Assembly (NCBI RefSeq): GCF_016907385.1
Contig: NZ_JAFBBU010000001.1
Coordinates: 1,426,001 to 1,490,000 of the forward strand
Source of the DNA: Subtercola frigoramans
Lineage (GTDB): Bacteria; Actinomycetota; Actinomycetes; Actinomycetales; Microbacteriaceae
DNA length: 64,000 nt
Direction of reading: 5' to 3'
Position numbers and translations under genes: made by a program. Under the pieces are notes generated by a model, which was not told the DNA's origin, searched no databases, and was given only the letters and a program-made list of their open reading frames with translations. Below, in pieces: positions 49,989-59,202 of this stretch (position 1 is its first letter; the number at the start of each line of letters is the position of its first letter).

Positions 49989-51335
49989 TCAGACGGCTGG
50001 CGGAGCGTCACCCTCCTGCTCGCGAAAGAAGTCCTCGATCGCCTGGTCCATCTCGTCGGGTTCCGGTTCGCCGGCGATGAGCCGGGCCACGAGGGCCGCG
50101 GGGTCGTCGAGGTCTTCGGAGGTGGGCACCACGTCAGGGTGTGACCACAAAGCATCTCGCGCTTCGGGGCCGACGGCATCGGTGACGGCCTGCCACATCG
50201 CGGCGGCTTCGCGGAGCCGTCGCGGCCGGAGCTCCAGGCCAACGAGCGTCGAGAATGCCGACTCGGCAGGCCCGCCTGTTGCGCGACGACGACGAACGGT
50301 CTCCGCGACGGAGTCGCGCTTCGGCAGGCGAACCGTTGCCGCTGCTGTGACCACGTCGACCCACCCCTCGACCAGGGCGAGAGTCGTCTCGAGTCGAGCC
50401 AGCGCCTGCAACTGCGTGTCGGTCTTCGGCGGGATCAGGGCACCGCTCATCATCGCCTGGCGGAGTTCTTCGGGGTTCGAGGGGTCGAACCCGCTCGCCA
50501 GGTCTTCGAGGCGACTCGTGTCGATCGAGATGCCGCGGGCGAACTCGGTGATCGAGGAGATCATGTGCAGTCGCAGCCACTTCGCGTGCCGGAACAGCCG
50601 GGCGTGTGCCAGCTCGCGCACAGCCAGGTACAGCTGCACCTGGTCTGCGGGAATGTCGAGGCCTTCACCGAACTCGGCGAGGTTCTGGGGGATGAGTACG
50701 GCCTGCTGTTCACTCATCAACGGAATTCCGACGTCACCACCCGAGACGACTTCGGTCGAGAGCTGCCCCACGACCTGGCCGAGCTGCATGGCGAACAGGG
50801 CGCCGCCGATGTTGCGCATCATCTGGCTCGCGCTGGCCATCATTCCGGAGAGCTCCTCGGGAGCCTGGTCTTTCAGTACCTGGGTCAGGGCGTTTGCAAT
50901 GCTGAGGGCGACGGGCTCTGCGAGCTCCGTCCAGACGGGCATGGATGCTGTGACCCATTCCCTGCGCGACATGAGCTTCGGCGAGGCCGCCAATTCGGCG
51001 ACGTACGTCACTTCGTCGAGCCACAGCTCGGCGACGTGCAGGGCCTGTTCGAGTGCGGACTTGGCGGCGGGGGAGGAGACGACGGTCTCTGCTGAGGCGA
51101 TCTCCTGGGCGGCGTTCAGTGCGACCTTCCAGTCCACGCCGTCGGTGGTGTTCTGCATCGCGCTCTGCAGTTGCTGCATCAGGGCGGCAACGGCGGCGGG
51201 GTCAGAGGGCAGGCCGGCCGCGCTCGCGAGCTTCGAAGGGTCGAGCTCGGAGTTTCCGGAGAGAAACTGGCGCAGCATCTCGGCGAACTCGTCTTCGGGG
51301 TTCTGCCCCTGGCCCTGTTCTGGAACGTCGCTCAC
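49989..51335 (-). CDS. DUF2342/zinc-dependent metalloprotease-like protein
   Basis: 448 residues from the GTG at 51335, largely helical. It belongs to the actinobacterial family annotated as zinc-dependent metalloprotease or F420-associated protein: MMRNIGGALFAMQLGQVVG, GGDVGIPLM, LYLAVRELAHARLFRHAKWL and the C-terminal EDFFREQEGD. The putative HExxH position reads RELAH, so the first zinc His is Arg; true peptidase activity is uncertain. It is followed on the same strand by the TOMM-like gene, with a 76-bp gap, and divergent from the PDZ protease gene. Confidence 0.85.
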   Translation of the reverse strand: MSDVPEQGQGQNPEDEFAEMLRQFLSGNSELDPSKLASAAGLPSDPAAVAALMQQLQSAMQNTTDGVDWKVALNAAQEIASAETVVSSPAAKSALEQALHVAELWLDEVTYVAELAASPKLMSRREWVTASMPVWTELAEPVALSIANALTQVLKDQAPEELSGMMASASQMMRNIGGALFAMQLGQVVGQLSTEVVSGGDVGIPLMSEQQAVLIPQNLAEFGEGLDIPADQVQLYLAVRELAHARLFRHAKWLRLHMISSITEFARGISIDTSRLEDLASGFDPSNPEELRQAMMSGALIPPKTDTQLQALARLETTLALVEGWVDVVTAAATVRLPKRDSVAETVRRRRATGGPAESAFSTLVGLELRPRRLREAAAMWQAVTDAVGPEARDALWSHPDVVPTSEDLDDPAALVARLIAGEPEPDEMDQAIEDFFREQEGDAPPAV

Positions 51336-51637
51336 GGTTCTACCACTCTCGATCTTCTGCCGAATGCATTTCTGCCGAACACATCGTGCGCCGTTCTCTG
51401 GCACCTGTCAGCATCGACTTCTACGCTAGCCGGTGGCCCGTTCGGCAAGCTGAGTTTTCTCATAAGCTGGTCGCTTGGCCGTGCGCCCGTGGCGAACACC
51501 CCGGAGAACACCCCGGAGAAGACCTGGCGAACGCGCTGGCCGATCCCTCGGCTGACAGCCCGGGCGATCATCCTGTGCGGTCATTCGGGCGCGCAGGCGA
51601 ACTACCAACCCAACTGGAATCCCCGTGAAAGGTCGAC

Positions 51638-52714
51638 GTGAGACGGCGCAGAAATATCGGCTGGGTCAGCCTCATCGTGGCCCTCGGCTTGGCGCTGGGT
51701 ATGAGCTTCATTCCGTCTCCTTACGTGATCGAGCAGCCGGGGCCGGTGTTCAACACCCTCGGCACCAGCACGCACGACGGTACAGAAGTGCCCCTGATCT
51801 CGATCACCGGAGCGCCGACGTACCCGACCGCAGGCGCCCTGGACATGCTCACGGTCTCGGTGGTGGGCACTCCGCAGAGCCTGCCCAGCTGGGCAGAGGT
51901 CATCTCGGCGTGGTTCGACCCCTCCCGGGCGGCCGTGCCCGTCGATGCGATCTACCCGCCTTCGGTGACGGTGGAGGAACGCGACCAGGAGAACACGGCG
52001 ATGATGGTCGATTCGCAGCAGGAGGCCATCGCGGCGGCTCTCACCGATCTGAAGATCCCGTTCACGACGACCGTCACGGTCGCCCAGCTCGCCGATAGTT
52101 CCGCGGCGACCGGCGTGCTGGAGGTGGGCGACGTGATCGATTCGGTGAACGGAACACCGGTGTCGACCGTTGATGCCCTGCGCACAGCGGTCACAGCCAA
52201 CGGTAATTCATCGCCGGCGACGCTGGTGATCACGCGGAAGGGTGCCCAGCAGACCGTCGCCGTCACGCCGAAGAAGGCTGACGACGGAACGATTCTTCTC
52301 GGCATCGCTGCGTCAGCGAGTTACCAGTTCCCGTTCACCGTCGACATCCAGCTCGACAACGTCGGTGGCCCGAGCGCGGGGATGATGTTCGCCCTCGGAA
52401 TCATCGACCAGCTGACGCCCGGGCAGCTCAACGGCGGAAAGAACGTTGCGGGTACCGGCACCATCACCGCAGACGGCACGGTGGGGCCCATCGGCGGAAT
52501 CCGCCAGAAACTCTTCGGTGCGAAGCAGAATGGTGCCTCGTATTTTCTGGCGCCCTCCTCGAACTGTGACGAGGTCACCGGCCATGTGCCGAGTGGCCTG
52601 ACTGTCTACGCCGTGTCGACTCTCAGCGACTCGATCACCGCACTGAATGACATCTCGTCGGGAACGGGTCTTGATTCGTTGCCGACTTGTGACTCAGTGC
52701 AAGCTTCGACGTAA
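51638..52714 (+). CDS. Membrane-anchored PDZ-Lon (S16) protease, YlbL type
   Basis: 358 residues: short basic N-terminus, one membrane anchor (about 8-26), extracytoplasmic PDZ domain (about 145-220; VLEVGDVIDSVNGTPVSTVD) and a C-terminal Lon-type peptidase domain. The Ser-Lys dyad is present: Ser246 in VGGPSAGMMFALG and Lys291 in GGIRQKLFGAK, with 45 residues between them as in Lon. Start: GTG at 51638 after AAAGG. The gene order PDZ protease then UPF0182 matches Rv3194c-Rv3193c (from memory). Probably processes cell-envelope proteins. Confidence 0.92.
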   Translation: MRRRRNIGWVSLIVALGLALGMSFIPSPYVIEQPGPVFNTLGTSTHDGTEVPLISITGAPTYPTAGALDMLTVSVVGTPQSLPSWAEVISAWFDPSRAAVPVDAIYPPSVTVEERDQENTAMMVDSQQEAIAAALTDLKIPFTTTVTVAQLADSSAATGVLEVGDVIDSVNGTPVSTVDALRTAVTANGNSSPATLVITRKGAQQTVAVTPKKADDGTILLGIAASASYQFPFTVDIQLDNVGGPSAGMMFALGIIDQLTPGQLNGGKNVAGTGTITADGTVGPIGGIRQKLFGAKQNGASYFLAPSSNCDEVTGHVPSGLTVYAVSTLSDSITALNDISSGTGLDSLPTCDSVQAST

Positions 52715-52876
52715 CGAGCGACAGGCTGTTCTCAGCGTGGGTTGTCTAGTATGGGGCAGACATCTCCGCTGCTATCACAGCGACTGAGGCGCCGCCCGCT
52801 CATCACAGTTCACCAGCACGCAGCTGAGCTACATGCAGCTCACAACAACACACACAGCTAACACAAGAGGCACACC

Positions 52877-55786
52877 GTGACTTCCTCCACCGCCCAGAAC
52901 TCCGGCCAGAAGCCCGCGCGTAGGTCGCGAACAGTGGTCGCGGTCGCGATCGCCGTGATCGCGGTTCTCGCCATCGCCTTCTTTGTGTTCACGAACCTCT
53001 ATACCGAAGTGCTGTGGTTCAACCAGCTCGGTTTTGTCAGCGTGCTCACCACCCAGTGGTTGGCAGGAACAGTGATGTTCTTCATCGGCTTCTTCGCCAT
53101 GGCCATCCCTGTGTTCGCCAGCATCGAGATCGCGTTTCGTTTCCGGCCCGTCTACGCGAAGCTGAACTCGCAGCTCGACCGGTACCAGCAGGTTGTCGAG
53201 CCGTTGCGCCGCCTGGCTGCGTTCGGCATCCCGGCTCTTCTCGGTCTGTTCGCCGGTGTGGCCACGGCCACGCGCTGGCAGGTTGTGCTGATGTACCTGA
53301 ACAAAACGTCATTCGGCAAGACCGATCCGCAGTTCGGGCTCGACGTCTCGTTCTACGTCTACGACCTGCCGTTCTGGCAGAGCGTCGTCGGGTTCGCGTC
53401 GGCGGTCGTGATCCTTTCAGGAATAGCAGCGGTCTCGACGAGTTACCTCTACGGCGCCATCAGGTTCGGCCAGCGGGAGGTACGCATCTCCAAGACCGCC
53501 CGCGTCCAGGTGGCGATCACCGCCGGTATCTACCTGCTGCTGCAGGCCGTCAGCATCTGGCTCGACCAGTATGCGACCCTCACCAGCAGCGGCGGTCTCC
53601 TGACAGGTGCCTCCTACTCCGACGTCAATGCCACGATCCCCGGCCTTCAGATCCTCTCCGGCATCGCTGTCATCGTCGCGATCCTGTTCCTGATCGCCGC
53701 CTTCATCGGCCGGTGGCGGCTGCCGGTCATCGGCACGGTGCTGCTCATCATCAGCGGTCTCATCCTCGGCTCGCTCTACCCGTGGGTCGTCCAGCGCTTC
53801 CAGGTCGACCCGTCTGAGAAGAGCCTCGAGCAGCCCTACCTGCAAGAGAACATCAACGCGACTCGGGATGCCTACGGGGTCTCCGATGTCGAGACGATTC
53901 CGTATGACGCGAAGACGACGGCTGAGGCAGGGGCGCTTCGGGCCGACGCGGCGACCACCTCGAGCATCCGGATTCTCGACCCAGCCATCGTGAGTGGAAC
54001 GTTTGCGGCGCTGCAGCAGTTCCGGCAGTACTACCAGTTCCCGACCGACCTCAACGTCGACCGGTACACCATCGACGGCAAGAGCCAGGACACGGTCACC
54101 ACCGTTCGTGACCTGAACCTCACGCAGCTCGGCACTTCGGCGAGCTGGTACAACCAGACCGTCGTGTACACCCACGGGTACGGAGTTGTGGCCGCCTACG
54201 GCAACCAGCGCTCGGCCGACGGCCAGCCCGTCTTCGCTGAGTCGGGCATCCCGAGCACTGGGGTGCTGGGCGACTATGAGCCGCGTATCTACTTCGGTGA
54301 GACCTCACCCGATTACTCGATTGTCGGTGCGGCCCAGGGGGCTTCGGCGGTCGAACTCGACTACCCGTCGGGAACGGACAGCGCGTCGCAGGCGTACAGC
54401 ACGTTCACGGGCGACGGCGGGCCCAAGCTCGACAACGTCTTCAACCGCCTGGCGTATGCGCTGAAGTTCCAGTCGGAGCAGATCTTCCTGTCGGAGGCGG
54501 TCAACGCCAACTCGCAGATTTTGTACGACCGCGACCCGGCGACCCGTGTGTCGAAGGTAGCGCCGTACCTGACGATCGACTCTGATCCCTATGCCTCGGT
54601 CGTTGACGGCAAGGTGGTCTGGATCGTCGACGGCTACACCACCTCGTCGAACTACCCGTACTCCAAGACCGAGGGGCTGAGTGCGGCCATTGCCGACACG
54701 AACACTCCCAAGCTCGGGTACGCGGTCGACAACAACATCAACTACATCCGCAACTCGGTGAAGGCCACGGTCGATGCCTACACCGGCAAGGTCACGCTCT
54801 ATGCCTGGGATGACACCGACCCCATGTTGCAGACGTGGGAGAAGATCTTCCCCGCCACGGTGAAGCCGATGAGCGAGATGGGCTCGCAGCTCATGAGCCA
54901 CGTGCGGTACCCGGCCGACCTCTTCAAGGTTCAGCGCGCGATTCTCGGCCAGTACCACGTCACCGATGCCGGTTCGTTCTACTCGCGTGAAGACGCGTGG
55001 ACGACCCCGAACGACCCGACGTCTCTCGCGGCCAGCCCCACCCTGCAACCGCCGTACTACCTGACCCTGCAGATGCCCGGCCAGACCGAGCCGCAGTACT
55101 CGCTGTACACAACCTTCATCCCGCTGACCGGAGAAGACACGTCCAAGAGCCTCAACGGGTATCTTGCGGTCGATTCCAACGCCGGGGCGACGGCAGGGCA
55201 GAAGTCTGCCGACTTCGGCAAGCTCCGGCTGTTGACGTTGCCCAAGGCCGGTACCGTTCCGGGCCCAGGGCAGCAGCAGAACAAGTTCAGCTCGAACCCG
55301 ACCGTCTCGCAGGCGCTCAACCTGCTCAAACAGGGCTCGACCGACGTGATCAGTGGAAACCTGCTGACGCTCCCGGTGGGTGGTGGCTTGCTCTATGTGC
55401 AACCGGTCTATGTCAAGTCCCGGGGTGAGACGAGTTACCCGCTGTTGCAGAAGATCCTGGTCGGCTTCGGCGACAAGATCGCCTTCGAAGACACGCTGAA
55501 TGCGGCACTCGACGACCTCTTCGGAGGAGACTCAGGGGCGACCGCCGGCGACGGCGGCACACCGTCTACGAGCACAGGCGCGGGCACTGGAACGTCACCG
55601 GGCTCCGGCACGACTACGCCGTCGACAACCAACAACGCGGCTCTCCAGCAGGCGCTGAACGAGGCGCAGGCGGCATTGACGGCGAGGGATGCTGCGCTCA
55701 AGGCAGCCGACTGGGCAGCGTACGGCGTCGCTGACGCGCAGCTCAAGACCGCCGTTGCCGCGGCCATCGCTGCCAGCGGGCAGTAG
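52877..55786 (+). CDS. UPF0182 large membrane protein
   Basis: 969 residues with seven hydrophobic segments in the first 320 (about 20-42, 58-82, 115-135, 165-190, 212-232, 265-285, 292-312). A very large extracytoplasmic domain follows (PYLQENINATRDAYG; the YVYDLPFWQSVVGF segment is a family signature within the membrane part). It ends with a Gly/Thr/Ser linker (about 885-920) and an Ala-rich helix (QALNEAQAALTARDAALKAA) typical of the family. GTG start at 52877 with GAGGC upstream. Function unknown; conserved next to the PDZ protease. Confidence 0.93.
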   Translation: MTSSTAQNSGQKPARRSRTVVAVAIAVIAVLAIAFFVFTNLYTEVLWFNQLGFVSVLTTQWLAGTVMFFIGFFAMAIPVFASIEIAFRFRPVYAKLNSQLDRYQQVVEPLRRLAAFGIPALLGLFAGVATATRWQVVLMYLNKTSFGKTDPQFGLDVSFYVYDLPFWQSVVGFASAVVILSGIAAVSTSYLYGAIRFGQREVRISKTARVQVAITAGIYLLLQAVSIWLDQYATLTSSGGLLTGASYSDVNATIPGLQILSGIAVIVAILFLIAAFIGRWRLPVIGTVLLIISGLILGSLYPWVVQRFQVDPSEKSLEQPYLQENINATRDAYGVSDVETIPYDAKTTAEAGALRADAATTSSIRILDPAIVSGTFAALQQFRQYYQFPTDLNVDRYTIDGKSQDTVTTVRDLNLTQLGTSASWYNQTVVYTHGYGVVAAYGNQRSADGQPVFAESGIPSTGVLGDYEPRIYFGETSPDYSIVGAAQGASAVELDYPSGTDSASQAYSTFTGDGGPKLDNVFNRLAYALKFQSEQIFLSEAVNANSQILYDRDPATRVSKVAPYLTIDSDPYASVVDGKVVWIVDGYTTSSNYPYSKTEGLSAAIADTNTPKLGYAVDNNINYIRNSVKATVDAYTGKVTLYAWDDTDPMLQTWEKIFPATVKPMSEMGSQLMSHVRYPADLFKVQRAILGQYHVTDAGSFYSREDAWTTPNDPTSLAASPTLQPPYYLTLQMPGQTEPQYSLYTTFIPLTGEDTSKSLNGYLAVDSNAGATAGQKSADFGKLRLLTLPKAGTVPGPGQQQNKFSSNPTVSQALNLLKQGSTDVISGNLLTLPVGGGLLYVQPVYVKSRGETSYPLLQKILVGFGDKIAFEDTLNAALDDLFGGDSGATAGDGGTPSTSTGAGTGTSPGSGTTTPSTTNNAALQQALNEAQAALTARDAALKAADWAAYGVADAQLKTAVAAAIAASGQ

Positions 55787-55938
55787 GCGAACGGAGCGGG
55801 CTGCCGGAGCCGGTCTCCTGGCCGATTCTGGCGCCCGTTCTGGCACCGGTTCTCGTGCTGTCGTCGCTCTCGTCGGGCATTCGAATCGGCCCCGCGGTCG
55901 ACTGCTCGTGAACCCTGTGGTAGTGTTACATCTTGTGC

Positions 55939-56012
55939 CGCGGGGTGGAGCAGTTCGGTAGCTCGCTGGGCTCATAACCCAGAGGTCGCAGGTTCAAATC
56001 CTGTCCCCGCAA
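55939..56012 (+). tRNA. Initiator tRNA-Met (CAT)
   Basis: 74 bases without encoded CCA. Acceptor arms GCGGGG (55940-55945) and CCCCGC (56005-56010); C1 (55939) faces A72 (56011), the initiator mismatch. Anticodon loop CTCATAA with CAT at 55973-55975, on a stem with three consecutive G-C pairs (GGG/CCC), also initiator-specific. T arm GCAGG-TTCAAAT-CCTGT. Discriminator A at 56012. Confidence 0.97.
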
Positions 56013-56022
56013 CAAAAGAGAG

Positions 56023-56056
56023 AAAAGGTCCGGCCTCTGGCCGGGCCTTTTCTTGT
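56023..56056 (+). terminator. Rho-independent terminator of tRNA-fMet
   Basis: AAAAGGTCCGGCC (56023-56035), loop TCT, GGCCGGGCCTTTT (56039-56051), then CTTGTTTT. One G-T mismatch pair within a 13-bp stem, 11 bases after the tRNA. Strong and T-rich. Confidence 0.93.
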
Positions 56057-56073
56057 TTTCGCGGGGCGCCACA

Positions 56074-56249
56074 GTGCCAGTGGCAAGCCGGGTGCCAGTG
56101 GCAAGCCGGGTGCCAGTGGCAAGCCGGCTGCCAGTGGCAAGCCGGGTGCCAGTGGCAAGCCGGGTGCCAGTGGCAAGCCGGGTGCCAGTGGCAAGCCGGG
56201 TACAAGTGGCAAGCCGGGTGCCCGTGCCAGGCCGAGTGCCGGTGCCGGT
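56074..56249. repeat. 18-bp tandem array, 8 good and 2 degenerate copies
   Basis: Unit GTGCCAGTGGCAAGCCGG starts at 56074 and repeats every 18 bases up to 56200 (single changes at 56128 and 56200), then decays into GCCCGTGCCAGGCCGA and GCCGGTGCCGG. Each unit contains the small palindrome TGCCA-G-TGGCA. The period is a multiple of three and stop-free, so several frames stay open (VASRVP or HWHPAC repeats), but no start/ribosome site supports a gene. It occupies the 373-bp space after the tRNA terminator; nothing else is recognised up to 56385. Confidence 0.9.
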
Positions 56250-56385
56250 TTCGGAATTGCGTCCGTGACGCCGATTCGAGCCCGGTGGGGCAGTCTCGAT
56301 CTGTCGCAGCAGGCTCAGTTGGCCCGATCTGCGGCGCGGCTCGGAGTCGGAGACTGTGTACGGGCGCCGGGAATTCGCAGGAACT

Positions 56386-57180
56386 CTAGAACCCGTGCTT
56401 CGCCAACCACGCGAGCACGTCGTCGGCGACCTCCTTCCAGCCAGCGTCGAGGGTGAGAGAGTGGCCTTTGCCTTCGTACTCGTGGTACTCCGTCACCGAT
56501 GACGTGTTGTCGGCGTAGAGCTTCGCGACGGCAACGGTGACGGCCTGGGGAACGGTGTGGTCCTCTGTGCCAGAGGTGAGCAACAGCGGCCCGCGCACTG
56601 CGGTGTGCGTATTGACTGCGGCGGGCGAGTTGCGGACGAAGTTCGCGGTCGCATCCTCGAAGAGGGGCCGGCCGGGTCCCGGGATCGTCCATGCATCGTG
56701 CAGGGCATCCGATTCTTCCTCGGTGAGCACGTTGCCGAAGGCGTACTTGAACTGCTTGACGGTGAGGGCGACGGTCCGAGACCTGTTGGCGGGGTTGCCA
56801 AGCACGGGGAAGCCCGACTTCAGCTGCGTGAAAGGCAAGACTTTCACGCCCTTGATCGGAGCCGGATCGATCGCGACAGCTGCCGACACAAGGTCGTTCG
56901 CGAGCAGCTCTTGAGCGATCAGGCCACCGAAGGAGTGGCCGACAACGACGGGCTTCTCGTCGAACTGCGCGATGAGATCGGCATAGTGGTGGCAGATCTC
57001 TGCGATGCCCTGGTTGTTGAGACCATCTGGCGTCGCCCGGGTGGCGGCCACCGTGTCAAGGTCTCCGGGCCATCCTGGCGCCGAGGTCGTGTAGCCCTGC
57101 TCTTCGAAAAGGTCCTGCCATGGCCGCCAGGCGGTGGCGTGGATCCAGAGTCCGTGGATGAAGACAACGTGCGTGGCCAT
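56386..57180 (-). CDS. Alpha/beta hydrolase
   Basis: 264-residue soluble hydrolase. Oxyanion region HGLWIHATAW near the start, nucleophile elbow GHSFGG (Ser83), acid Asp207 in TSGTEDHTVP and His240 in EGKGHSLT complete the triad. An FIHGLWIHATAWRPWQDLF start and the lid region (TVALTVKQFKYAFGNVLTEE) resemble small-molecule esterase or lactonase-like hydrolases. ATG at 57180. Last gene of a three-gene unit with the regulator and the dehydrogenase (49-bp gap). Substrate unknown. Confidence 0.88.
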   Translation of the reverse strand: MATHVVFIHGLWIHATAWRPWQDLFEEQGYTTSAPGWPGDLDTVAATRATPDGLNNQGIAEICHHYADLIAQFDEKPVVVGHSFGGLIAQELLANDLVSAAVAIDPAPIKGVKVLPFTQLKSGFPVLGNPANRSRTVALTVKQFKYAFGNVLTEEESDALHDAWTIPGPGRPLFEDATANFVRNSPAAVNTHTAVRGPLLLTSGTEDHTVPQAVTVAVAKLYADNTSSVTEYHEYEGKGHSLTLDAGWKEVADDVLAWLAKHGF

Positions 57181-57229
57181 GTGAGCTCCTTGGGTTGTGT
57201 TGGGGGCCGATGCTTGTGCTTTCGGACGA

Positions 57230-58024
57230 TCAGAGAGTTTTGATGAGGCCGCCGTCTATGAGGAAATCAGCTCCAGTGACGTTTCCGGCGCGACTGCTCG
57301 CGAGAATGAGAGCGAGATCGGCAACCTCGCCTGGCTCCGTGAACCGTCCTGTCGAGAAGCCGCCCTGGCTCGCGACGACCCTGTCACGTGCGGTGTCGAA
57401 GTCGACACCCATCGTTCTGGCGGCCGTCGCCGCGACGCCGTTGTCGCCGAGCCAGAGCTGCGTCGCGACTGGCCCAGGGCTGATGGTGTTGAAGCGAATG
57501 TTCTGCGGGCCGAATTCCTTGGAGAGGGCCTTCGACAGGTTCCAGACCGCGGCTTTTGCGGCGGAGTAGTCGACCACAGGCGGATCGGGCAGGAAGGCGT
57601 TGACCGATCCGATCGTCACGACGTTTCCGCCGCCTCGTTCGATCAGCAAGGGAATGGCGGCACGAGTGGTACGCACGGCGGCCAGGAAACTGAGGTTGAG
57701 GGTGTCGAGCCACTGTTCGTCGCTGATGGACAGGAAGCCATCGAAGCGGAAGGCGACTGCGCCGACGTTGTTCACCAGGACGTCGAGCCCGCCGAGCTCG
57801 GCCGATCGCGCGACGAGTCGGGCAGGAGCATCCGGGACCGAGAGGTCGACGCTCTCGAACAACACCTCGCCCGTGGCGACCAGCGCCTCGAGTTCTGGCG
57901 TCGATGAGCGCGCACCGGCGACGACTCTGGCCCCCTCGGCGACCAGCGCCTGCGTGATCGCGAGGCCGATGCCCTTGCTTGCGCCAGTGACAATGGCGTT
58001 CTTGCCAGAGAGTCCCAGATCCAT
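57230..58024 (-). CDS. Short-chain dehydrogenase/reductase (SDR)
   Basis: NAD(P)-dependent oxidoreductase of the classical SDR type, 264 residues from the ATG at 58024. Cofactor motif TGASKGIG (13-20), NNVG near 85-88 (family NNAG), catalytic Ser140, Tyr153 and Lys157 (YSAAK), and the C-terminal GADFLIDGG. It lies between the regulator gene (61-bp gap) and the hydrolase gene on one strand, suggesting an inducible detoxification or catabolic step. Substrate unknown. Confidence 0.92.
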   Translation of the reverse strand: MDLGLSGKNAIVTGASKGIGLAITQALVAEGARVVAGARSSTPELEALVATGEVLFESVDLSVPDAPARLVARSAELGGLDVLVNNVGAVAFRFDGFLSISDEQWLDTLNLSFLAAVRTTRAAIPLLIERGGGNVVTIGSVNAFLPDPPVVDYSAAKAAVWNLSKALSKEFGPQNIRFNTISPGPVATQLWLGDNGVAATAARTMGVDFDTARDRVVASQGGFSTGRFTEPGEVADLALILASSRAGNVTGADFLIDGGLIKTL

Positions 58025-58069
58025 GTGCCTCACAATAGGAGTAGCGGTGTGAGCGAACCTGCCCCAGTC

Positions 58070-58086
58070 GTGCCTAGTACTGGCAC
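58070..58086. promoter_or_regulatory. Palindrome GTGCC-N7-GGCAC before the SDR gene
   Basis: GTGCC (58070-58074) and GGCAC (58082-58086) flank TAGTACT, in the 61-bp space between the regulator stop and the SDR start. It is a candidate binding site for the adjacent helix-turn-helix regulator, or a small RNA hairpin. Confidence 0.35.
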
Positions 58087-58898
58087 TACCTCCCTATTGC
58101 CAAAGCGGCGAGGGCGCTCTCAGTGGGAGTGCCCGGCTCGGCGAAGTACAAGAAGATCGAGTGATCGTCAGCGCCGACCAGAGGCAAGTGAGCATACTGG
58201 AGCGAAAGAGCGCCCACCGCGGGATGCATGATCGGATGGGTGCCTTCGGTCATCCCCGCGATGTCGTACCGGTGCCAGAGTTCCCTGAACCGTTCGCTCT
58301 CGCGCATCAGTTGCTTGATGAGTTCCTGGGTCCGAGCATCGTCGGGATACATGCCTGCGCGAGATCGCAATAGGGCGATTGAGCGCATGCTCAGGCCGTT
58401 CCAGTCCAGGTGAAGCTCACGGACGTCGGCATCGAGCAGCAATACTGCGACGGAGTTGCGCCCGGTGCGATAGCCAGCGATCAGGGCAGTCATGAGTGGG
58501 TTAGTTGCCACAATATCGAAATGGCGGTCGAGGATCATTGCTGCCGTCATCGGCCACGAATCGATGAGCCACCGGGTGCGCTCGACGGCCGGCGTGGAGG
58601 TGGGACGGATCGGCTTCTGGGGGAGGTGAGCGAGAGCGTGAAGGTAGGAGTTCGCGGTGGCGTCCAGCTGGAGAGCCCGTGAAAGCGAATTGAGTACCTG
58701 ATCGGTGGGGTGGGCTTCCTGGCCCTGCTCCAATTTCACGTAGTACTCGGTGCTGATCCCTGCGATTGCCGCCACTTCGGAGCGTCGGAGTCCGGGCACC
58801 CGGCGAATTCCAGCGCCTTCGGGCAGCGCGACGTCGGCAGGTTGCAGCAGTTCGCGCCGGGCTCTCAGGTAGTCGCCGAGCGGGTGTGGACTTGGCAT
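58086..58898 (-). CDS. XRE-type helix-turn-helix regulator with MmyB-like ligand domain
   Basis: 270 residues. The N-terminal HTH (about 10-80) has LGDYLRARRELLQPADV and the recognition region RRSEVAAIAGISTEYYVKLEQGQ. The C-terminal MmyB-like domain (about 105-265) contains DSWPMTAAMILDRHFDIVATNPLM and MHPAVGALSLQYAHLPL, probably a PAS-like ligand pocket. Such regulators usually control an adjacent SDR gene; here it is upstream of it in the same direction rather than divergent. ATG at 58898. Confidence 0.9.
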   Translation of the reverse strand: MPSPHPLGDYLRARRELLQPADVALPEGAGIRRVPGLRRSEVAAIAGISTEYYVKLEQGQEAHPTDQVLNSLSRALQLDATANSYLHALAHLPQKPIRPTSTPAVERTRWLIDSWPMTAAMILDRHFDIVATNPLMTALIAGYRTGRNSVAVLLLDADVRELHLDWNGLSMRSIALLRSRAGMYPDDARTQELIKQLMRESERFRELWHRYDIAGMTEGTHPIMHPAVGALSLQYAHLPLVGADDHSIFLYFAEPGTPTESALAALAIGR

Positions 58899-59202
58899 GC
58901 CGAAATTTTATCGAGATACTCGCGGGGGAGGAAGAATTCGTGGGGAAAGCGAGCGGGGGATAGGTCTGGGTTGGTTTGGCCGGGCTGCGCTGCGGCGCTG
59001 AGCCCGGCGCGGTCATGGCGTTACGGAATGCGGGTTGATCTGCTCATCCTCGCGGCCCGGCGGCAACTTCGCGGATGCCTTGTAGGGCGGCTGCTCTTGC
59101 GACTTGTCCTCCACATTGGGGTGTGGAAGTAGTTCTCCACTGATGTTCGCGGCGGCCCTGATTTGGTGAGGGATTGTCAGTGGCTGGTGTTTGGATGGGG
59201 GT
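58899..59202. other. 304-bp intergenic region between divergent regulator and HNH gene
   Basis: No gene, repeat or terminator is recognised. It separates the minus-strand HTH gene from the plus-strand DUF222/HNH gene, so it should contain promoters for both. The part just before the HNH gene is rich in GTG/GG runs, and GGATGGGGGT directly precedes the ATG. Confidence 0.4.

Noticed and set aside
56053..56268. Possible repeat-protein genes (VASRVP on plus, HWHPAC/PLAPGL on minus)
   Set aside because: All are open only because the 18-bp unit lacks stops; no ribosome site, no conserved flanking domain, and it follows a tRNA terminator.
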